A stretch of DNA of 64,000 bases from T3Sed10-241 sp036796255 (GTDB lineage Bacteria > Bacteroidota > Bacteroidia > Flavobacteriales_D > Cryomorphaceae). The notes beneath the pieces are model-generated. The model ran no database searches. It was not told the DNA's origin and was given only the letters and a program-made list of their open reading frames with translations. A program made the position numbers and the translations under genes. The stretch covers positions 1-64,000 of the forward strand of contig DAIRDH010000006.1 of NCBI GenBank assembly GCA_036796255.1, in the 5' to 3' direction. Below are positions 25,844 to 34,500 of the stretch, piece by piece (position 1 is the stretch's first letter; each line of letters begins with the position of its first letter).

Positions 25844-27925
25844 CTAGTCCTTCACAAAAGCACCTGAAGCCATGTGCTCCTCGCTCTGAATCTTCAAGAT
25901 GTAATAGCCTTTCGGCAAATGTGACACAGACAGCGCAACTCCACCACTGCCCGGAGCATTGGCATTGGCGCTGTGCACGAGCCTGCCTTCTACACTGAAC
26001 ACTTCGATGTTGAGATGCGAAGCCTGCCTCATCGTCGCGTCCAGCACAATGCGCAATTCCATTCGCGCAGGATTGGGATAAAGTGCCAGCTTGTGAACCT
26101 GGTAAGTTCCGGTACTGAGTGTATTCACGTCAAATTGCGCAGAACTTACGCTGCAGCCATTTGCCGTAAGGGCCACCACACTGTACGCGCCATCTACAGC
26201 CGGTGTAAAGTTTGGATCGGTGGTTGTCTCGATTTCGTTTCCATTCAAAAACCAGGTATATTCTTCAGCCTCAAGGCTCACTGTGAGGGTGTTGTTCTCG
26301 TCTATATTTATTTCAGCTTCCAGTTGTGAGCACAACTCTGATACCTTGTATACTTGACCGGCACTACCTCCACGCACAGCATAGAGCTCGCCATCCATAT
26401 CGGCACCAAAAGCAACTATGTTAAGCACGATTGTTTCAGGACTTAAATAAGTCTGCCATTCGCCATTTTCCTGCCAAAGTATCCAGTACTCACCTGAACA
26501 ATAATCGGTTGCAATATACTTGCCCTGCAAGTTGGCAAAGGTTTCGCCATTGTATACGCGGCCCCCGGTCACGGAGCAACGAAATCCATTGCCTTGGTTG
26601 CCGTAAGAATAGTCGAGGATTGGAAATTCATAATCGGGTGCGTTGCATTCCTGCAAATTAAAAGGCGCATTGCCTTCGTAGCAGCGCCATCCAAAGTTTT
26701 TGCCGCCGGGGCCGCCTGCTGCTTCAAAATTGATTTCTTCCCGGTTGCTTTGGCCTACATCTCCTATATACATGTCGCCAGTGACCTCGTCGAATGCGAA
26801 TTTCCATGGATTTCTCAAGCCATATGACCAAATTTCGTCGAGCCCGAAGTCCACAAATGCAAATGGATTGTCGTCGGGGATGGCATACGGCAGGGTGCTC
26901 ACGTCTATCCGCAACATCTTGCCGAGAAATGAATTGATATCCTGCGATCGGTCGTTGGGGTCTCCCCCACTTCCACCGTCGCCCGTTGCGATATATAAAT
27001 ATCCATCCGGGCCAAATTCCAGTTGGCCTCCATTGTGGTTGGAGAAATCCTGTACAAATTCAAGAACTTGTTCTTCCGATCCAGGCAGGGCAAGATCAGG
27101 ATTGTCGGGATCAACACTGAAACGTGATATCCTGGTGTAGCGCACGCCGGTTTGAATACGCGTGTAATTTACGAAGAAGTATCCATCCAATTCGTAATTC
27201 GGTGAAAATGCCAAGCCGAGCAGGCCTTCTTCACCACCAAGTGAGTTCACAGCCGACTGAATATTCAGGAATGGCGTGCTGTTGGTACTGCCGTTCTGAT
27301 TCAAAATGCGGATGCGACCGGGTTGCTCGACCACGAAGAGCCGGTCATCACCCTGTACGCCTGAGTTTACAATATCGCAAGGTCGGGTAAAGCCGGTAGC
27401 AAAAAGCTCCAGATTCAGGTCTACTCCGGCAAAATTGCTCTGGGCAGCATTGCTCAATGAGAGAAAGAGGTCGGGCGACTTGGGTTCAGGATTGCCTGTC
27501 CCATCCTGGGCCTTGATAAGGAAAGAAATACCGTTCATTTCAGCCTGCATTACGGAAACCCCGTAAAAATCAGCTATAGAAACACCTAGAAAATCATAAT
27601 ACCACAAGTTGGGATTGCTTTCATCCTGTGTCATTTGTAAATTCGGATTTGATGCAGTCCAGTTGCCATTGGCCACATCCGCACCATTCACCATAGGCCT
27701 GTCTTCATTGGGTCCCCAGGTCCAGATATACAGCGGGTTGGTATCGGGATCGGAATTTTCCAATACAGGGCAATTGCACTCCGGTGAGCTTAGGTCCACA
27801 TACAGTTTCACATCGGGGTCGCCTGCACCGGCATCCTGAGGATCTAGGTATATGCCTTGACTGCTACATGGTCTTGCCGCAAACAAGAGTAAACAAAAAA
27901 ATACGCAGGAGTATATTGGTTTCAT
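25844..27925 (-). CDS. T9SS-exported PQQ-type glucose/sorbosone dehydrogenase-like protein
   Basis: The 693-residue protein has a signal peptide and an N-terminal starch-binding/Ig-like region (about 25-165, with YIWTWGPNEDRPMVNGAD). A six-bladed beta-propeller of the glucose/sorbosone dehydrogenase family follows (about 175-530: GVQGDDRLFVVEQPGRIRIL, EEGLLGLAFSP, GQLEFGPDGYLYIATGDGG, GDVGQSNREEIN). An Ig-like spacer and a type A T9SS C-terminal sorting domain (about 620-693; LYPNPARMELRI... FVKD) complete it. Members oxidise aldose sugars or act as surface lectin-like propellers. The His at NHNGGQLEF matches the usual catalytic position. The stop is followed by no strong terminator. Confidence 0.87.
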   Translation of the reverse strand: MKPIYSCVFFCLLLFAARPCSSQGIYLDPQDAGAGDPDVKLYVDLSSPECNCPVLENSDPDTNPLYIWTWGPNEDRPMVNGADVANGNWTASNPNLQMTQDESNPNLWYYDFLGVSIADFYGVSVMQAEMNGISFLIKAQDGTGNPEPKSPDLFLSLSNAAQSNFAGVDLNLELFATGFTRPCDIVNSGVQGDDRLFVVEQPGRIRILNQNGSTNSTPFLNIQSAVNSLGGEEGLLGLAFSPNYELDGYFFVNYTRIQTGVRYTRISRFSVDPDNPDLALPGSEEQVLEFVQDFSNHNGGQLEFGPDGYLYIATGDGGSGGDPNDRSQDINSFLGKMLRIDVSTLPYAIPDDNPFAFVDFGLDEIWSYGLRNPWKFAFDEVTGDMYIGDVGQSNREEINFEAAGGPGGKNFGWRCYEGNAPFNLQECNAPDYEFPILDYSYGNQGNGFRCSVTGGRVYNGETFANLQGKYIATDYCSGEYWILWQENGEWQTYLSPETIVLNIVAFGADMDGELYAVRGGSAGQVYKVSELCSQLEAEINIDENNTLTVSLEAEEYTWFLNGNEIETTTDPNFTPAVDGAYSVVALTANGCSVSSAQFDVNTLSTGTYQVHKLALYPNPARMELRIVLDATMRQASHLNIEVFSVEGRLVHSANANAPGSGGVALSVSHLPKGYYILKIQSEEHMASGAFVKD
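25907..25919 (-). repeat. Copy of recurrent 13-mer TTTGCCGAAAGGC (inside dehydrogenase gene)
   Basis: Exact minus-strand copy, encoding H-L-P-K-G in the sorting domain of the sugar dehydrogenase-like protein. Confidence 0.7.
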
Positions 27926-28113
27926 GACGGTGTGTTTAAGAAATTCAAGTCACAAATATGCTTAGAATTGTCTGAGGCGCCAATTCATACTTTTAGACAT
28001 TCCCATATTCCCAAGAAGCGGCCTCCCTCCCGAAAATCGAAACCGAATCATGGCCGGCCATTCGCTGAACTGGCTGGGAATAATTGCTGTCCCGAAAAGA
28101 GGCTTAGTTTCCG

Positions 28114-28121
28114 TACTTTTG
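28114..28121 (+). promoter_or_regulatory. Bacteroidota -7 promoter box of prfC
   Basis: TACTTTTG matches TAnnTTTG and lies 19 bp before the prfC ATG, implying a very short 5' leader. Confidence 0.5.
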
Positions 28122-28140
28122 CACTCCGAATTTTGAGCGA

Positions 28141-29739
28141 ATGAATTTAAAAGAAGCCATTTCCAACCGAAAAACCTTTGCCATCATCAGCCACCCTGAT
28201 GCAGGAAAGACGACCTTGACGGAAAAATTTCTCCTTTACGGAGGTGCCATACAGACAGCAGGTGCCGTGAAGTCGAATAAGATCAAGAAGACCGCCACTT
28301 CTGACTTTATGGAAATAGAGCGTCAAAGGGGAATTTCGGTGGCCACTTCGGTGATGGGCTTCAGCTACAGTGATGTTCAAGTCAACATACTCGATACTCC
28401 TGGCCACAAAGACTTTGCGGAAGATACTTACCGCACCCTGACGGCCGTAGACAGTGTAATTCTCGTAATCGACTGCGTGAAAGGGGTTGAAGAACAGACT
28501 GAACGCTTGATGGAAGTATGCCGCATGCGCAACACACCGGTGATCATATTTGTCAATAAAATGGACCGCGAGGGCAAAGATCCTTTCGACCTGCTCGACG
28601 AGCTGGAAGAAAAGCTCGGAATAAAAACCCGTCCCTTGAGCTGGCCAATAGGAATTGGAAGCACCTTTCAAGGTGTTTACAACATGTACGACAATGACCT
28701 GCGCCTCTTCACTGCCAACAAGACCAAAGTGGAAAACGAAGTGGTAAGCATTGAGAATCTGGACGACCCCACACTTGACAACACGATAGGAAGCGGCCCG
28801 GCCGATACCCTGCGCGATGAAGTTGAAATGGTAGAAGGCGTGTATGAGCCCTTTTCCCGGGAGGCATATATGGAAGCCAAACTGGCACCTGTCTTTTTCG
28901 GCAGTGCGCTCAACAACTTTGGCGTAAAGGAGCTGCTCGACACCTTTGTAGAAATCGCCCCTACCCCGCTGCCGCGAAAAACGGACGTGAGAGAAGTCGC
29001 TCCACTCGAGCCTAAGTTTACGGGCTTCGTGTTTAAGATTCACGCCAACCTTGACCCAAAGCACCGCGACCGCATCGCATTTCTTAGGGTATGCTCAGGC
29101 AAATTTGAACGCAACCAGTTTTTTCACCACGTAAGGCTCGACAAGAATATCAAGTTCTCCAATCCATCTACGTTTATGGCGAGTGAAAAAAGTACCATTG
29201 ACGAAGCCTACCCCGGCGACGTGATCGGACTTTACGACACCGGAAACTTTAAAATCGGTGATACGCTCACTGAAGGAGAAATACTGAACTTCCAAGGCAT
29301 CCCGAGCTTCTCGCCTGAGATATTTAAGGAAGTGGAAAACAGGGATCCCATGAAGACAAAGCAGCTCGACAAAGGCATTCGTCAGCTCACCGACGAAGGT
29401 GTTGCCCAGCTGTTTATCCAGGAGCCAGGCAACAAGAAAATCATTGGAACTGTGGGTGAACTGCAATTTGATGTGATCCAGTACCGCCTTGAGCACGAAT
29501 ACGGCGCGAAATGTGCCTTCAGGCCTTTGAACTTTTATAAGGCATGCTGGTTGACGAGTGACAATAAAACCAAGCTCGACGAGTTTATTCGGATTAAGCA
29601 AAGCCAAATCGTGCAGGACAAAGATGGCAACTGGGTATTTCTGGCGCCAAGTGCATGGATTCTTCAATTGGAGCAGCAAAATTTCCCCGAACTCAATTTT
29701 CACTTCACAAGTGAGTTTAAAAGAGAAGTACTTGCTTAA
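28141..29739 (+). CDS. prfC: Peptide chain release factor 3
   Basis: The 532-residue translational GTPase removes RF1/RF2 from the ribosome after peptide release. G-domain motifs are complete: P-loop SHPDAGKTT (17-25), switch I ERQRGISVATSVM, DTPGH, and NKMD. Domain II and the RF3-specific C-terminal domain follow (GVAQLFIQEPGNKKIIGTVGELQFDVIQYRLEHEYG). Length matches the family. It is divergent from the sugar dehydrogenase gene and 69 bp upstream of a thioredoxin-like gene. Confidence 0.96.
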   Translation: MNLKEAISNRKTFAIISHPDAGKTTLTEKFLLYGGAIQTAGAVKSNKIKKTATSDFMEIERQRGISVATSVMGFSYSDVQVNILDTPGHKDFAEDTYRTLTAVDSVILVIDCVKGVEEQTERLMEVCRMRNTPVIIFVNKMDREGKDPFDLLDELEEKLGIKTRPLSWPIGIGSTFQGVYNMYDNDLRLFTANKTKVENEVVSIENLDDPTLDNTIGSGPADTLRDEVEMVEGVYEPFSREAYMEAKLAPVFFGSALNNFGVKELLDTFVEIAPTPLPRKTDVREVAPLEPKFTGFVFKIHANLDPKHRDRIAFLRVCSGKFERNQFFHHVRLDKNIKFSNPSTFMASEKSTIDEAYPGDVIGLYDTGNFKIGDTLTEGEILNFQGIPSFSPEIFKEVENRDPMKTKQLDKGIRQLTDEGVAQLFIQEPGNKKIIGTVGELQFDVIQYRLEHEYGAKCAFRPLNFYKACWLTSDNKTKLDEFIRIKQSQIVQDKDGNWVFLAPSAWILQLEQQNFPELNFHFTSEFKREVLA

Positions 29740-29808
29740 ATTTGCAGGTAATGCAAAAATTGCACGGAATTTGATCCAACTCTAAACTATTTAAAGACTA
29801 AAACAGAT

Positions 29809-31284
29809 ATGCGCAATAGCTACCCAGCACTGATGGTTCTTTTGTTATTCACCTCATGTACCATTGCGGTTACGGCCCAGATTGGAACTCCCGATAAAGC
29901 TTACCACTTTGAAGTGAAAGGCGCCAAAGACACGGTTGTGTACCTTGCCAACTACTACGGCGAGAAGCTCTATTATGCCGATACCGCCTATGCCGATACC
30001 CGTGGCCACTTCGCGTTCAAAGCGGTAAAGCCGGAGCATGAAGGCAAGTTTGCCGTGGTGCTGCCCGGCCCCAAATATTTTGAAATCATCATCGCTGATG
30101 ATGAGCGTATTGAAATCTCTTCTGACACAACCGACTTTGTGGCAAACATGAAGGTAATTGCGTCTGAAAACAACAAAATTATGTATGATTTTGTAGACTA
30201 CCTGGCAGACAAGAAGGCCAGGCGCGAGGAGCTCTTCAAACAACTTGAGGCAGAGGAAGGCAATCCTGCCGTTACGGCAAAATTGAAAGAGGAATACAAC
30301 GCACTCAACGAGGAGGTGATTCAATACCAGAAAGATCTATTGGTGAAATACCCCGATAAGCTGGCCGCGAAGGAAATAATGATGTCGGTTGATGTAGAGC
30401 CTCCTCTTGAGCTTCGTGAAGACCGCGACAAAGCTTACTATTGGTACAAGCGCAATTACTTCAACAATATTGACCTGAAAGATGACAGGATCGTGCGCCT
30501 CCCCATTTTTCACAACAAGCTGATTAATTACCTCAACAAAACTGTAATTCAGGATCCTGATACCATTGTAAAAGCGATCGATGAGCTCGTGGCCAAGACA
30601 GAGCCCGGTTCAGAAGTATTCAAATACATCGTGCATTACAGCACTTACAATTTTGAAACTTCTAAAATCATGGGCATGGACAAGGTTTTCGTGCACATGG
30701 TCGACAATTATTATAAAAAGGGAGTGGCCACCTGGATGACTGACGACAAGCTCGAAAACATCAAAGAAAAGGCGGATACCAAGCGCTATACCCTTATCGG
30801 GAAAGCGGCACCGGAGCTCATCTTAATGGACACCAGTGAGACATGGGTGAGTACCCACCGCGATGTGAAGAGCAAATACGTATTACTTTACTTTTACGAT
30901 CCTGACTGCGGGCACTGCAAAAAGGAAACACCCAAACTGGTCGATTTTTACAATGAATACGAGGGTGACCTTTCCGTGTATGCAGTAAGCGGCGACCGCG
31001 GTGAAAAATGGACGAAATTCATCAGGCAAAACAAGATGCCATTTGTCAATGTAAGCATTCCGCAGAAAGCCTACGAAGATGCAGATTACGCTACCAACCT
31101 CATCGTAACGAGGAAGACCAACTATATGAGCTTAAAGTATCAGGAGCATTTTGACGTATATTCTACGCCAAAGCTTATACTTTTAGATCAGAAACGCGTG
31201 GTGCGTGCCAAAGACATTGGTGTGGAGCAATTGGGTGAATTGCTGCAGCGCATTGATGAGATGGATGAAGCGAAGAAGCTCTGA
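29809..31284 (+). CDS. Exported thioredoxin-like (TlpA/DUF4369/DUF5106) protein
   Basis: The 491-residue periplasmic protein has an N-terminal signal with a possible lipobox (LLLFTSC, Cys16). A DUF4369-like beta domain (about 30-120, FEVKGAKDTVVYLANYYGEKLYYADTAYAD) comes next, then a helical DUF5106-like middle (about 120-320). The C-terminal thioredoxin fold (about 330-485) has the active site Cys367-Gly-His-Cys370 in YDPDCGHCKKE and a cis-proline loop at YSTPKLILLD. It is probably a thiol-disulfide reductase in envelope redox homeostasis. The CGHC motif suggests an oxidising or isomerase-like potential. Confidence 0.88.
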   Translation: MRNSYPALMVLLLFTSCTIAVTAQIGTPDKAYHFEVKGAKDTVVYLANYYGEKLYYADTAYADTRGHFAFKAVKPEHEGKFAVVLPGPKYFEIIIADDERIEISSDTTDFVANMKVIASENNKIMYDFVDYLADKKARREELFKQLEAEEGNPAVTAKLKEEYNALNEEVIQYQKDLLVKYPDKLAAKEIMMSVDVEPPLELREDRDKAYYWYKRNYFNNIDLKDDRIVRLPIFHNKLINYLNKTVIQDPDTIVKAIDELVAKTEPGSEVFKYIVHYSTYNFETSKIMGMDKVFVHMVDNYYKKGVATWMTDDKLENIKEKADTKRYTLIGKAAPELILMDTSETWVSTHRDVKSKYVLLYFYDPDCGHCKKETPKLVDFYNEYEGDLSVYAVSGDRGEKWTKFIRQNKMPFVNVSIPQKAYEDADYATNLIVTRKTNYMSLKYQEHFDVYSTPKLILLDQKRVVRAKDIGVEQLGELLQRIDEMDEAKKL

Positions 31285-31299
31285 GGCTTCTTTTGCAAA

Positions 31300-31521
31300 T
31301 CACTTTCCTTTAGCAATCCTCACGTCAAAAGCTTCAAGCCCTTTGGGTCCGTCCTGGGCGAAATAGGTGACGCGGTCATTCTTCTTTATTTCATCTATCA
31401 AACCCGCTACCGGAATGTACACCTCCTCGCCTGAGGCATCATCAACCAGAAATCCGTAGAGCTTCTCATCAATGTAAAATTTCACTGTGCCGCGTCGGGC
31501 TTCCTGATTGCTCATGGTCAT
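31300..31521 (-). CDS. Divergent cold-shock-domain protein
   Basis: The 73-residue protein matches the cold-shock OB fold along its length (GTVKFYIDEKLYGFLVDDASGEEVYIPVAGLIDEIKKNDRVTYFAQDGPKGLEAFDV). The RNA-binding motifs are altered: RNP1 reads LYGFLVDD instead of the usual GFGFI, and RNP2 reads VYIPVAG, so the aromatic/histidine nucleic-acid contacts are largely lost. Its ATG directly abuts the TAA of the giant repeat-protein gene (TAA-ATG), so the two are co-transcribed and probably translationally coupled. Nucleic-acid binding is uncertain. An in-frame ATG two codons in (31515) is an alternative start. Confidence 0.75.
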   Translation of the reverse strand: MTMSNQEARRGTVKFYIDEKLYGFLVDDASGEEVYIPVAGLIDEIKKNDRVTYFAQDGPKGLEAFDVRIAKGK

Positions 31522-34500
31522 TTAGTCTTTTCTATAAAATGCATCCAGGGTTTCTCTATTCCATGTCATTTCCGAAATAGACTGTCCATTCTTGAAATAG
31601 TAGTTTCCAGCACGATCCAGTACTTTCTTGTACTCATCGCCTTTGCTGCCTTTCACGACAATGCGTGTGATGATCACTTTATTGCCAAGAGTTGAGCTTT
31701 CTTCTGTAACGCCCTGGGGATACTCCAGCGCAAGGGCCATTCTGAAAAAGTCAGTATATGCCTGGGTATCGCTGTTCAATTTGGCGTAAGCCTCTTCCAA
31801 ATTCTTGGACCGCTTGGCATCGGCAAGATTTTTCTTGTCATCCAATTGGGTGGCATGTTTTGCAAACTGCTCATTGATCTCCGCCGTATTGGTTTTCACC
31901 ATTTGCTCATTCTTCTTGCGGTAGTAATTGCTGTACTCGTCTTCAAAAAGTTGGTTTTCGCGCGCAATTTGCCGCAGGGCCTCGAGGTCCTCTGATTGCC
32001 TTTTGTATTCGACATCTCTTATTGCAGCAGCATCCTTCTGAATTTGCTTGTAAGCCACCTTTTCTCGTACGCGGGCCATGGTGGCTTCCTTCTGTATATT
32101 ATTCAGGAGGGTGCTCTTATAACGTTGAGAGTTGAGGGCTTTCTTTTCATAGCGCTCCATGGCCTCATCCTGCATCTGTTTTGTAGCATCGTGATATCCC
32201 ATAAGTTCAGCATATGAGGCATTACGCTTTAGTTCAGAGTCGCCTTCCCAATCGTATATTCGTGTGCTGTGGTCCGATTTAATCTTCTTGATGCGCTCAT
32301 ATTTCTCACGCTCCTGCGCATCGAGGGCGTCTTGCATGAAGTTTTCCGCTTGCTCTTCTGATTTTGTGCTCACCGTCCTGAAATCCTCCTTAGCCTTTTT
32401 ACGCCGCTCGGCTTCTTCTGCCGCTGCCGCCAGTCGGTCTTTCTCGGCTTGGGCTTCCTCCATCAATAAGTTGGCCCTTTCAATCTGGCCTTTTGGATAT
32501 GCCTTTTCTTGCTTTATGGCGAGTGCATCTTCATAGGCATTGATGGCCTGCTCATATTTTTTAGACGTCATTGCTGCATCACCCTGCTTTATGGCTTTGC
32601 TATAATTGGCCTCTTTCTCAGCGAGTGAGGCTGCTGCGCTTTGCAGAAGCTGCTTCTCGAGCAATTTGTCTATTTCAACAATGCGCTTGGCTGGATATTT
32701 CTCATTTGGCCGCAAGGCGAGCGCATCTTCGTAGCGCATTTTTGACATCTCGTAAACCTCACTGCCGAAAAACTCGTCGCCTTCAGTGATCGCATCGTCG
32801 TAAGCATTTCTATCTGCCTCGGCTGCGTTTACATCTGCAAGGGCCTTGCGGGCCGATTCTATTTTAGACCTGGCAATTTCACTGTCAGCTTTAAGCGCCA
32901 ATGCCTTGCCGTAGTCTTCCAGTGCTTCTTCATATTTCTTCTTTCCAAATGACTCGTCGCCAGAAGCGATCAACGCGTCAAATTCACGTTGGCGGGCCAT
33001 GGCATCCTTCTCAGAGGCTTCTTTCGCGGCCAATTCCAGGATTCCATTGATTTCTTCAATCTTATCTTTTGGATACTTGGCATCAGACTTAATTCCAATG
33101 GCGCGTTCAAAATGGCCAATGGCATCATTCCAGCTTGCCTTGCCGAAAGCTTTGTCGCCGGCGGCGATGGCCTCATCAAACTCGGCTTGTGTGGCCTCTG
33201 CATCCATCAATGCCCGCATCTTATTCTGGGCATCATCAATTTTGGCTTGCACGTCACTTCTGGAAGCGTCCAGGTCGAGGGCGTTTTCATAACTAAGTAT
33301 GGCGCCTTCGTAATCCTTGGCGGCAGCTGCGCCGTCACCTTGCTTTATCAAAGCATCAATCTCAGCTTTCAAAGCTGAATCCTTCGCGGCAGCTTCCTCT
33401 TGCTCACGCTTATCAATCAGGGCGAGTTGGTCTTTAGGGTATTTCTCATCGGGCTTGATCTCCGATGCTTTGCTGTAATTTTTGCGTGCAGCGCTCCAAT
33501 CCTTTTCTTCAAATGCCTGATCTGCTTTGTCAATGATACCTTGGTAGGCCTCGGCGGTGGCTTGCGACTCCATCCATGCCATCTGTGCAGATTCAGCTGC
33601 ACTGAGTTTCTTCTGCACATCGCTGCGCTCAGGCATGATTTGAAGTGCTTCCGTGTATTTGCCTATGGCCCCATCAAAATTTTGTTCGAGCAGCAAAGCC
33701 TCGCCTGCCTGTACAAGGGCATCCACCTCTTGGTTCTTGGCTGCAAGGGCTGCGTCAGCTGTTTCGTTTTCACGCTTATCCACCAGGGCCAATTGGTCTT
33801 TTGGATAGGCTTCATTGGGCTTCACACCCGCTGCTTGCGTATAGTTGCGGCGCGCAGCCTCCCAATCCTCTTTTGCGAAAGCATCATCGGCTTTGGCAAT
33901 CACACCATTGTAGGCATCGTCGGTGGCCTGTGATTCCAACCATGCCAGTTGTGCTGCTTCGGCCTCAGCTATTTTTTTTGCGATGTCTTGCCTTTCTGGC
34001 AAAATGCCAAGGGCCTCATTGTATTTGGCAATTCCTTCATCGAAATCATTCTTTCCAACCAATTGATCACCGCTGAGCAGAAGTGCGTTCACCTGTTCAG
34101 TCTTGGCCTGAAGTTCTTTCTCAGCAGCAGCCTTTGCCAATTGCGCGAGTTTTTCTTCAATCAATGCAATTTGCTGGCTTGGATATTTTTCATTTGCTTT
34201 AAGCGAGAGCGCTTCCTCGTAAGCCTTTCGCGCATCCTCATAAGCGTCAGCAGCAAACTTCTCATCGGCGCGGGCCAGGGCAGCCTGATATTGCTCATCG
34301 ACAGCCTGCTTTGCCTGCAAGTCTTTAAGTGCCTGCTCAGCTTCATTCTTTCGGGTAATTGCCGTAGGGTCGTCGGCCAATATATTCAATGCATCGCCGA
34401 ATCTCGCAATAGCTTCAGGATAATCCTTGCCAGTCATCGCCTTGTCGCCAGCGGCCATAGCTGCGTCAAACTGCTCTTGCAATGCTGCTAGACGGGCTTC

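Noticed and set aside
28147..29064. 305-codon ORF antisense to prfC
   Set aside because: Shadow of the RF3 gene, no family similarity.
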